Source of the DNA: Chondromyces crocatus
GTDB taxonomy: Bacteria > Myxococcota_A > Polyangia > Polyangiales > Polyangiaceae
NCBI RefSeq assembly: GCF_001189295.1
Contig: NZ_CP012159.1
Coordinates: 3,918,973-3,982,972 of the forward strand
Length of the DNA stretch: 64,000 bases
Direction: 5' to 3'
Below, piece by piece: positions 9,542-17,060 of this stretch. Under the pieces are notes generated by a model. That model was not told where the DNA came from. It saw nothing but the letters and a program-made list of their open reading frames with translations, and searched no databases. How positions within the stretch are numbered: the stretch's first letter is position 1; every line of letters starts with the position of its first letter. The position numbers were made by a program, and so were the translations under genes.

Positions 9542-10386
9542 CAGATGTCCCTCTTCTGCAGGATGAAGGAGGCGAGGGCGGCGCAAGCGCTACCCCAGAG
9601 CACGAACAGGCCGATGCTCCGCGCGACGAGGAGGGGATCGGGCGAGACGAGGTGCGTCTCGTAGGTGCCGGGGAAGGCCCAGGTGAGCAGCCGGGTGGAC
9701 TCGAAGTACCCGAGGATGGAGTTGGCGAGGCCGAGGACGAGCAAGAGGCCGGCGCCAGCGAAGAGGGCAACGGCCGGTGTGCGGAAGAGCGAGCTCACGA
9801 GGCCCGTGAGCCCGACGTACGCAAAGGCCTGGGCGATGCAGAAGAACCAGAGGCGGCCGCCCCAGGACAGGACGGCGAGGGGCTGGGCGTCGCCCTGGAG
9901 GATGGTGGCGACCCAGACCACGCCGTGGAGGACGAGTGCCATGCAGGCGATGATCACCCAGGTGCCGAGGGTCTTGCCGAGGACGATGGAGCCTCGGTAC
10001 GCGCGGCCAGCGAGATACCGCAAGCTCCGGTGCTGGACCTCGCCCGCGAGCTGGTCGTAGCCGATGAGCAAGATGAGGAGCGGCAGGAAGAAGAGGGTGC
10101 CGCGGAGCAAGAAGAGGAGGACCGTGGGACACTCGATCAGGTAGTCGGCGGTCGGCTCGTCGTAGATCCGCTGGAGGAGCACCTTGCGCATGGCGCGGGT
10201 GGGGTCGTCGACGCCAGGAGGGGGCGCCCCTGCTTCGGTCTGGAGGCGGGTGAAGAAGAGCTGGATCATCACCGGCAAGGCCCCGCCGAGGAGGAAGAGG
10301 ACGAACATGGCGATCCCCTTCCTGCTGCCGAGGTTCCGGCGGATCTCCCGCGAGGCCACGAGGACCACTTCGCGCGCTGCGAACAT
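9541..10386 (-). CDS. ABC-2 type transporter permease
   Basis: A 281-residue inner-membrane protein starting MFAAREVVLVASREIRRNLGSRKG, the usual cytoplasmic lead-in of ABC-2 permeases. About six hydrophobic helices follow: AMFVLFLLGGALPVMIQLFF, LLFLLRGTLFFLPLLILLIGY, TLGTWVIIACMALVLHGVVWV, FFCIAQAFAYVGLTGLVSSLF, ALFAGAGLLLVLGLANSIL and a last one near the C-terminus (IGLFVLWGSACAALASFIL). GAGGGG lies just before the ATG. It is the first gene of a two-gene operon with the ATPase at 8576. The transported substrate is unknown. Confidence 0.88.
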
Positions 10387-10536
10387 GACCCCTCGTACGC
10401 CAAGGCAGGGGGCGCTGATAGAGCCAAGGTGGGGGTGGAGCGGGGGGAGTTCGTGCTCGGTGGCGGGGGGGAGGGGAGGAGGCTGGTCCGGGCGAGGTCC
10501 ACTTGCCTCCGGGCAGGCCGGCGCTTAGGGACACCC

Positions 10537-11211
10537 ATGATCATCGTCCACCACCTGAACAACTCCCGCTCGCAGCGTGTGCTCTGGTTGCTCGAAGAGC
10601 TCGAGGTGCCCTACGAGGTGAAGCGCTACGAGCGTGACCCGAAGACCATGCTGGCGCCGCCCGAGCTGAAGGCGGTGCACCCGCTGGGCAAGTCCCCGGT
10701 GATCACCGACGGTGACAAGACCATTGCCGAGACGGGGGCGATCATCGAGTACCTGGTCTCCACCTACGGGGAGGGGAAGCTGAGCCCCCCGGTCGGGACA
10801 CCGGAGCGGCTCCGCTACACCTACTGGCTGCACTACGCCGAGGGGTCGGCGATGACGCCGCTCCTGCTGAAGCTGGTGTTCAGCATGCTGCCTGCCCGTG
10901 CGCCCATGCTGGTGAAGCCGGTGGTGAAGTTGATCTCGGCCAAGGCGCAGAGCACGTTCATCGATCCGCAGATCAAGACGCACGTCGACTACTGGGAGAG
11001 CGAGCTGCGCAAGTCGACCTGGTTCGCGGGCGAGGAGATGACGGCCGCAGACGTTCAAATGAGCTTCCCGGTGGAGGGAGCCGCGGCGAGGGCAGGGCTG
11101 GGGGCAGAATACCCGAGGCTGAAGGCGTTCCTGTCGCGCGTCCACGAGCGACCCGCGTACAAGCGGGCGCTGGAGCGTGGTGGGCCCTTCAGCATGGTCG
11201 GAGGCGGGTGA
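10537..11211 (+). CDS. Glutathione S-transferase
   Basis: A 224-residue soluble GST. The N-terminal thioredoxin-like domain reads MIIVHHLNNSRSQRVLWLLEELEVPYEV, with the Ser-x-Arg element that occupies the catalytic position in bacterial GSTs, then the cis-proline segment HPLGKSPVITDGDKTIAETGAIIEYL. The helical C-terminal domain carries FAGEEMTAADVQMSFPVE, the usual N-capping Ser/Thr-x-x-Asp region, with Thr in this protein. It would conjugate or isomerise small electrophiles with glutathione in the cytoplasm. It is divergent from the ABC transporter pair, 150 bases away. The start at 10537 is set by the conserved N-terminal strand. Confidence 0.9.
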   Translation: MIIVHHLNNSRSQRVLWLLEELEVPYEVKRYERDPKTMLAPPELKAVHPLGKSPVITDGDKTIAETGAIIEYLVSTYGEGKLSPPVGTPERLRYTYWLHYAEGSAMTPLLLKLVFSMLPARAPMLVKPVVKLISAKAQSTFIDPQIKTHVDYWESELRKSTWFAGEEMTAADVQMSFPVEGAAARAGLGAEYPRLKAFLSRVHERPAYKRALERGGPFSMVGGG

Positions 11212-11253
11212 GCGAGGCGGGGGAGTGGAGCGACTGGCGAGGGAGGCGCAGCC

Positions 11254-12411
11254 CTAGCCCAATGAGGCGTAGGCCGCGTCGATCAGTGACTTCCAGCGGG
11301 GGTCGCCGCCGAGACCGGCGATCAGCGGCTGGTTGACGACGAAGCCGAAGCCGAGCTTGGCCTCGGCGTCGGCGAAGCCGAGGTTTCCACCGACACCCGG
11401 GTGCCCGAAGGCGTGTGGGGGGCCGAAGGGGCGCATGGGGCTCGGGAGCATGAAGCCGGAGGCGAAGCTGTCCGGAAGGCCGAGCACGGCGTCGACGCCG
11501 CGGACGCGCTCGCGGGCGGCGCTCTCGAGGGTCTCGGGCTGGAAGAGGCGTACGCCGTCGAGGATGCCGCCAGCGGCGAGGCCGCCGTAGAAGCGCGCCA
11601 GGCTGCGGGCGTTGCCGTGCCCGTTGCTGGCAGGGATCTGCGCCCTGCGCCACGCCGGGTCGTTGACGATGGTGTGCTCGCGCAGCTCGGGCGGGTTGCC
11701 GAAGGCGAGGAGCAGGACGTGGCGGTCCTCGTCGGAGAGGGGGCCGAAGGGGTTGCTCGGAGCGCCCGGGATCGGCACGGAGGGCGCGACTTCTGCGGCG
11801 CGGTGGTCGTCCTCGGCGGGGAGGCCGATGTGGTAGTCGAGCGACCAGGGGCCGGCGATCTCGCGCGCGAGCAGCGTGCGGACGTCGACGCCAGAAGCGC
11901 GGGCGAGGACCTCGCCGACGAGGAAGCCGAAGGTGACGGCGTGGTAGCCGTGGCGCTGACCTGGCGCCCAGAAGGGGCGCTCGGCGGCGAGGGCGGCCGT
12001 CATCTGCTGCCAGTCGGTGAGGGTCCCTCGGGGCAGGAGCGTGCGCACGGCGGGGAGGCCCGCGGTGTGATCGAGGAGCTGGCGGGTGGTGATCGCCTCC
12101 TTCCCCTCGGCAGCGAACTCGGGCCACAGGCGCGCGACGGGCGCGTCGAGATCGAGCTGGCCCCGCTCGGCGAGCAGGTGCGCCAGCGCGGCGACGAGGC
12201 CCTTGCCGGTGGAGGTCGTGTTGACCACGGTGTCCTCTCGCCACGGGTGCTGTCGCGCCTGGTCCGCATGCCCCGCCCACAGGTCGACGACCACGTTGCC
12301 GTCGTGGACCACGCTCAGCGCTGCGCCCAGCGTGGGGAACGCCTCCAGGGCGATCGCGAAGGAATCTTTGACGCGGGTGAAGGCCGGCAGACAGTCGCCA
12401 TCGATGTGCAT
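11254..12411 (-). CDS. Serine hydrolase of the beta-lactamase/esterase (class C-like) family
   Basis: A 385-residue protein with the Ser-x-x-Lys nucleophile motif STGK (Ser67, Lys70) in TVVNTTSTGKGLVAALAHLL, a Tyr element in YHAVTFGFLVGEVLARASG and the late HPGVGGNLGF segment in place of the KTG box. This pattern is typical of EstA/EstB esterases and penicillin-binding-protein-like hydrolases, so it is more likely an esterase or peptidase than a resistance beta-lactamase. No signal peptide is seen, so it is probably cytoplasmic. The ATG at 12411 has GGGAGGAG about nine bases upstream; the longer upstream frame lacks support. It is divergent from the first VgrG gene. Confidence 0.85.
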   Translation of the reverse strand: MHIDGDCLPAFTRVKDSFAIALEAFPTLGAALSVVHDGNVVVDLWAGHADQARQHPWREDTVVNTTSTGKGLVAALAHLLAERGQLDLDAPVARLWPEFAAEGKEAITTRQLLDHTAGLPAVRTLLPRGTLTDWQQMTAALAAERPFWAPGQRHGYHAVTFGFLVGEVLARASGVDVRTLLAREIAGPWSLDYHIGLPAEDDHRAAEVAPSVPIPGAPSNPFGPLSDEDRHVLLLAFGNPPELREHTIVNDPAWRRAQIPASNGHGNARSLARFYGGLAAGGILDGVRLFQPETLESAARERVRGVDAVLGLPDSFASGFMLPSPMRPFGPPHAFGHPGVGGNLGFADAEAKLGFGFVVNQPLIAGLGGDPRWKSLIDAAYASLG

Positions 12412-12616
12412 GGTGTGTGAAACTCCTCCCAGGCGTACGCCACACGGCGTGGGCATCTCGGGGAGGCTATAGGGCCAGCGTGTTTCTGGCTCACCAGGAT
12501 TCGTACCCCGCGCCGTGACTCGGTCGAACGGCGCGACCCGATGGTGGCGAGGGCGAGCGCCGGAAGCATGACCGGTCGAGGAGGTCCTTCGCCCCAGCGC
12601 TCGCTTGAGCTGAGGC

Positions 12617-15145
12617 ATGTCCCTCGGTAGCGTGCTCGTCGTCACCATGGAGTTCGAGTCAGTTTCCTGGGACGTTCAGGATGAGGAAGCGTCACGAGGC
12701 GCGGCGTTCGCGGCGTTCGGGCACGATTTTCGTCTCTCGCTGGGCGGCCTTCCGGAGGCCGACATCACCGTCGTCGCCTTCCGACTGACGGAGGCAATCC
12801 AGGCGCTGTACGAGGCGGAGGTCCTTTTCTTTCTACGCACGGAGGCAGACGGGGATCCTCTGGTCGACGCGCTCGGGCGAGGAGCTCGGCTGACCCTGCC
12901 CTCCGAAGGGCAGGATCGCGTGGTGCATGGCGTCGTGGGAGACGTGGCGCTCGTCAGCGCGCACGCCGATCGCCGGGTCTACGTGGCGCGCATCATGCCC
13001 CGGCTCTGGCGGCTGACGATGGTGACGGACACCCGTGTGTTCCAGTCCATGACCGTGCCGCAGATCGTCGCCGAGGTGCTCGGGGCCCACGGGATCGCCC
13101 ACACGGCCCGGCTCTCTCGGACCCATGCATCGCGGCGGTACTGTCTCCAGTACGGCGAGACCGATTTCGCTTTCGTGGCCAGGCTGCTCGCGGAAGAGGG
13201 GATCGCCTTCTGGTTCGAGCACCCGGCGGGCGCGGACCAGGGGGAAAGCGAGGTGCTGGTGCTCGCCGACAGCGAGGCGTTCTATCAGCCGCTCTCCCCC
13301 ATGGACCGGCTGACGTTCCGGCCCGATGCAGGGGCGCTCGAGGGGTCGGGGGGAGACGTGCTCGCGCTGCGGCTGCTGCGGCGGGTGGCGCCAGGGGCGG
13401 TGACGCTCCGGACCTACGATCATCAGCGGGCGGCGCCGACGCTCTGGCGGCAGGTGCCGACGCCTGAGCCTGCGAGCGTGCCGACGCGTCTCGGCGGTGT
13501 GCTCAGTGTGGCGGTGGAGGCGAGAGGGGCTGCTGGAGGGCCACTGGAGGACTATGATCCGCACGGGCACCACCAGGAGCTGGAGCTGTCGGCGAGCGCT
13601 GCGGCGACGCGGCTCGCGCAGCATCGGGCACTCGCGAGCACGGTGGCCGGAACGACGGTGTGCAGGCAGCTCGTGCCCGGGCGCACCTTCACGGTGGTCG
13701 GGCACGAGGTGCTGGAGGAGCGGGAGCGGCTGGCGGTCGTGCGCGTGGTGCACCATGGCAAGAGCCTGATCGGTGCGGCGTTTCGTTACCGCAACGAGCT
13801 GCTCGCGGTGCCGAGCGGTGTGCTGTGCAGACCGCCGTACCCGCCGCGCCGCGTGGTGCAGGTGGTCGAGAGCGCGGTGGTCGTCGGGTCGGAGGGGCAG
13901 GAGATCGAGCCGGACCATCTCGGCTGCGTGCGCGTGCAGTTCCACTGGGATCGGCACGGAAAGAACGACGAGCGCAGCTCGTGCTGGATCCGCGTGCTCC
14001 AGCCGTGGGCGGGCCCGACGTACGGCTTCCAGTTCACCCCGCGCCTCGGGATGGAGGTGCTGGTGTCGTTCGTGGGTGGTGACCCGGATCAGCCCGTCAT
14101 CCTCGGCTGCCTGCCGAACCCTGCGAACGCGCCGCCATACCCGCTGCCAGAGCATGCGACGCGCAGCGGGATCCGCACGCAGTCGTCGCCCGGGTCGGTG
14201 GCTGGCCACAACGAGCTGATGTTCGAGGATCGTCAGGGCAGCGAGACGGTGATGCTGCGGGCCCAGCGCAACCACCAGGAGGTGGTCCTGAACGATCAGC
14301 ACGTGAGCGTGGGGCGGGATCAGGAAGAGACGGTCGGGCAGGATCGGTCGGTGAAGGTGGGGGGGGTCGACGCGCTGCGCGTGGACGGGAGCCGCCGCGT
14401 GGAGGTGGGCGAGGTGTCGTCCACGGTGGTGGGCGGGGACGAGTATTCGAGCGTGGGGGGCCAGCGCTTCCAGCGTGTGGAAGGGGGGGCGCAGCTCACG
14501 GTCGGCGCCGAGCTGGGCTTCAAGGTCGGCGAGGGGCTGAACCTGTACGTGGGCACCTCGATGATCAGCGACGCGACGGTGCAGACGAGCGGCGCCCTGC
14601 GCCTCGTCGGGACCGAGATGGTGCGGGTGCAGTCCTCGAAAGGCATCGAGCTGACCTGTGGCTCGTCGGTCGTGTCGATCTCGCCCGAGGGCATCACGCT
14701 GCGCGCCGCGCGGGTCCGGGTGGAGGCAGTGAAGGAGGAGATCACGCTGCAGCGTGGCGAGACGCAGCTCCGGGTGGGCGAAGCGATGGAGGTGGAGAGC
14801 GCCACGGTGCGGCTCACCACGTCGTCGGCCGCCCTCACGCTCGATCAGAGCGCCGAGCTGCTGGGCAACCCCGTGAAGCTCAAGGGGCCGGGCAACGCGC
14901 AGCGCTCGCGCCCGGACAGCGTGGAGGCCACGCCCGGTCAGGCGCGCTTCAAGGTCGATCCTCCCCCGGGCCACGTAGGGCCGCTCGTTCTGGTCATCGC
15001 GACGCCGAGCGGCGAGGTCGTCGAGCGAGAGACCGACGGCAATCACGAGGTCGTGCTCGACGGGGTGGAGGGAGACCGGTTCGAACTCGTCGAGGTCCGG
15101 ATTCCCGGGGGGGACAGGCTTCAGCACCAGCCGCACGAGGCGTAG
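12617..15145 (+). CDS. vgrG: Type VI secretion tip protein VgrG (first of three)
   Basis: An 842-residue VgrG, the trimeric spike that caps the T6SS tube. Residues about 20-400 form the gp27-like base (VVAFRLTEAIQALYEAEVLF; RRYCLQYGETDFAFVARLLAEEGIAFWFEH). The gp5-like OB domain carries LGCVRVQFHWDRHGKND, SSCWIRVLQPWAG and LGMEVLVSFVGGDPDQPVILG. From about residue 550 to 760 a repetitive beta-helix follows (VSVGRDQEETVGQDRSVKVGG and so on). The last 80 residues leave the beta-helix and look like a small separate beta domain (PGHVGPLVLVIATPSGEVVE, then HEVVLDGVEGDRFELVEVRI). This tail may carry or bind cargo. The start is uncertain between 12617 and an ATG at 12647; CTGAGG before 12617 favours the first. 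Confidence 0.9.
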   Translation: MSLGSVLVVTMEFESVSWDVQDEEASRGAAFAAFGHDFRLSLGGLPEADITVVAFRLTEAIQALYEAEVLFFLRTEADGDPLVDALGRGARLTLPSEGQDRVVHGVVGDVALVSAHADRRVYVARIMPRLWRLTMVTDTRVFQSMTVPQIVAEVLGAHGIAHTARLSRTHASRRYCLQYGETDFAFVARLLAEEGIAFWFEHPAGADQGESEVLVLADSEAFYQPLSPMDRLTFRPDAGALEGSGGDVLALRLLRRVAPGAVTLRTYDHQRAAPTLWRQVPTPEPASVPTRLGGVLSVAVEARGAAGGPLEDYDPHGHHQELELSASAAATRLAQHRALASTVAGTTVCRQLVPGRTFTVVGHEVLEERERLAVVRVVHHGKSLIGAAFRYRNELLAVPSGVLCRPPYPPRRVVQVVESAVVVGSEGQEIEPDHLGCVRVQFHWDRHGKNDERSSCWIRVLQPWAGPTYGFQFTPRLGMEVLVSFVGGDPDQPVILGCLPNPANAPPYPLPEHATRSGIRTQSSPGSVAGHNELMFEDRQGSETVMLRAQRNHQEVVLNDQHVSVGRDQEETVGQDRSVKVGGVDALRVDGSRRVEVGEVSSTVVGGDEYSSVGGQRFQRVEGGAQLTVGAELGFKVGEGLNLYVGTSMISDATVQTSGALRLVGTEMVRVQSSKGIELTCGSSVVSISPEGITLRAARVRVEAVKEEITLQRGETQLRVGEAMEVESATVRLTTSSAALTLDQSAELLGNPVKLKGPGNAQRSRPDSVEATPGQARFKVDPPPGHVGPLVLVIATPSGEVVERETDGNHEVVLDGVEGDRFELVEVRIPGGDRLQHQPHEA

Positions 15146-15422
15146 TCCACGGCTCTCCAGCCCGAGGTCCTTTGCAACCATGGCCAGCGTCTTTTCTCTG
15201 CTGCTCGACACCCTCCCCCTCACCGTGGCCTTCAAGGCGGCGTGCCGGGCATCTGGCTCGCCGCGCGAGCGACTGACGGTCAACCAGATCTTGCCGTTCG
15301 TGCGCGCTTTGCCGAAGAGCGGGCGGTTCTCTCCCACGGCACCGTCGCTTCCTCGGGCATCGACACCGTTTCCAGCACGTCGTCTCTGGAAGTGGACGCA
15401 CGATGGCGGCACCCCGAACCAC

Positions 15423-17051
15423 ATGACGGACCTCACGTGCCGCGTGCGGGACACGGGCTACAAGACCCAGCTCGTCACCCGCTCGATCGTGTGGGGCCAC
15501 GAGGAGGATGGCGGTCCGATCCAGCCCTTCGTCCGGGTGGTCCGGGCGGGCGGCGAGGTGCTGGATTTGCCTCTCTCCCCGGACTTCCTCCACAGCCGCT
15601 GGCTGGTCACGGGCGGCTGGATGGGGCAAGGAGAGAGCCACAGGTTCCCGCTCGAAACGTACCTCGACAGCAGCCTGGTGCTCGCGTTCGCCTACGACCT
15701 CGCTGGCCCGAGGGACGGCGTGTCGGCGTACCGGCCCCCGGATGGAGATCCCGGTGAGCTGGCGATCTCGCAGTACATGGCCGGGTCGGGTTCGTGCCCC
15801 GACGAGGCGAGCGATCGGTGGCTCACCCGGGCTCTGGCGGGTGATTTCATGCGCCAGGTGGAGGAAGCAAGGCCGGCGGCAGCCGAGGTCGGCGGGAGCG
15901 CGCGCATCACGGTGAGCGCTCCGCGTGTGCTGGTGGTGCTCTCCTTTGCCACCTGCCGAGAGCGGGCCGACTTCGAGCCGGGAGGCCTCGTGGGCATGGC
16001 GCGCTTTTACCCTCAGATCATGGTGCGCGCCTCCGTCCCGCTCCGCTCGGTGCATGGGTCGGTGCGGCTGACCCGGCCTGCGACCACCACCGTGCTGGAC
16101 CGTGGGGATGGCACCGTGGAGGGCACCTGCTGCAACGCCTACGAGGAGATCAAGTCCTTGCTCGTCGCCGACATGAACGAGGATTTGCCGGGCCCCGACG
16201 ACGCGTACAAGCCCTTCTGGTCGGGCACGTTCTCCCATTACGAGGTCGATCCGGACAGGCGCTTCCGGCAACGCCCCCTCCACGTGGTTCGCCGCGATCT
16301 GACCAGCACGCGGACGATTGCGAGTTGCGGCGTGCGCGACCTGCCGACGTATCCGTCCGATCTCACGAGCGTCACCAAGCTGCCGCGCCAGGGGGAGTTC
16401 GACAACATCCACGTGGCACCTCGCTTGAGACTTCCGGCCACGCACATCCTCATCCCCAACTATCTGTGGGGGAGCGTCGATCGGGTGGCCATCGATCCTG
16501 GGCGGATGCGCCTCGATCCGATCGTCATGGCGCCCTTCTGCGCGCACGATTGTCTGCACATGCACTGGCGGTGGGGCCCGGGCACCGCGCGATGGACGCT
16601 GGGGTGGGGCTCGGCTGGGCCCTATACCGAGCCCGGCGCGCCCCTCGTGCCACCGTATCAGGACGTGGACATCACGATGCATGGGCCCAACGAGTTCACC
16701 TACACGGAGCACGTGCATCCCCGCCCTGCGAGGGGGTCCGATGCTGCCGAGATCCCGGCGGATCGATGGAGTCACCTCGTCTATGCCGGTGCGGCCTATG
16801 CGCAGGGGATCGTGGAGTGGCGGCAGAGCAGGGCTGCTTCGGTCATGGCGTTCGGGGCTCACTTCCGCACGGCCGTGAGCGGGAATGGGTTCGCCGACGC
16901 CACGGGTCGCGTCCTTGCGATGTTCGATGCGCCGGCGGTGCTCTACTGGAACCTCCGCTACTATGCACATCGCACGGCTTCAGGCGATTACGAGGCCAGA
17001 GAGTGGTTGAGCATGAGCCGAGCGGACGTCGATCGGGCCCGCCTGGGGTGA
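15423..17051 (+). CDS. Unknown protein in the T6SS cargo region, candidate effector
   Basis: I do not recognise this family. The product is about 542 residues if it starts at MTDLTCRVRDTGYK; the frame stays open up to 15180, but that part has a non-coding look and no binding site. The protein has no signal peptide or membrane helix and is rich in Trp, His and Pro. A striking cluster, Cys373-x-His-x-Cys-x-His-x-His in FCAHDCLHMHWRWG, could bind a metal, and further histidines lie in NEFTYTEHVHP. It sits between VgrG and a DUF2169 protein, nine bases before the latter's start, so the two genes are coupled. Position suggests a T6SS cargo or an accessory protein of that cargo. Confidence 0.7.
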   Translation: MTDLTCRVRDTGYKTQLVTRSIVWGHEEDGGPIQPFVRVVRAGGEVLDLPLSPDFLHSRWLVTGGWMGQGESHRFPLETYLDSSLVLAFAYDLAGPRDGVSAYRPPDGDPGELAISQYMAGSGSCPDEASDRWLTRALAGDFMRQVEEARPAAAEVGGSARITVSAPRVLVVLSFATCRERADFEPGGLVGMARFYPQIMVRASVPLRSVHGSVRLTRPATTTVLDRGDGTVEGTCCNAYEEIKSLLVADMNEDLPGPDDAYKPFWSGTFSHYEVDPDRRFRQRPLHVVRRDLTSTRTIASCGVRDLPTYPSDLTSVTKLPRQGEFDNIHVAPRLRLPATHILIPNYLWGSVDRVAIDPGRMRLDPIVMAPFCAHDCLHMHWRWGPGTARWTLGWGSAGPYTEPGAPLVPPYQDVDITMHGPNEFTYTEHVHPRPARGSDAAEIPADRWSHLVYAGAAYAQGIVEWRQSRAASVMAFGAHFRTAVSGNGFADATGRVLAMFDAPAVLYWNLRYYAHRTASGDYEAREWLSMSRADVDRARLG

Positions 17052-17060
17052 GGTGATTCC

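Noticed and set aside
11254-12411. Serine hydrolase as an antibiotic-resistance beta-lactamase
   Set aside because: It lacks a signal peptide and the KTG box; HPG replaces it, as in esterases.
12833-15454. 873-residue minus-strand frame opposite the first VgrG
   Set aside because: His/Arg/Leu-rich shadow of the VgrG coding frame without any recognisable domain or ribosome site.
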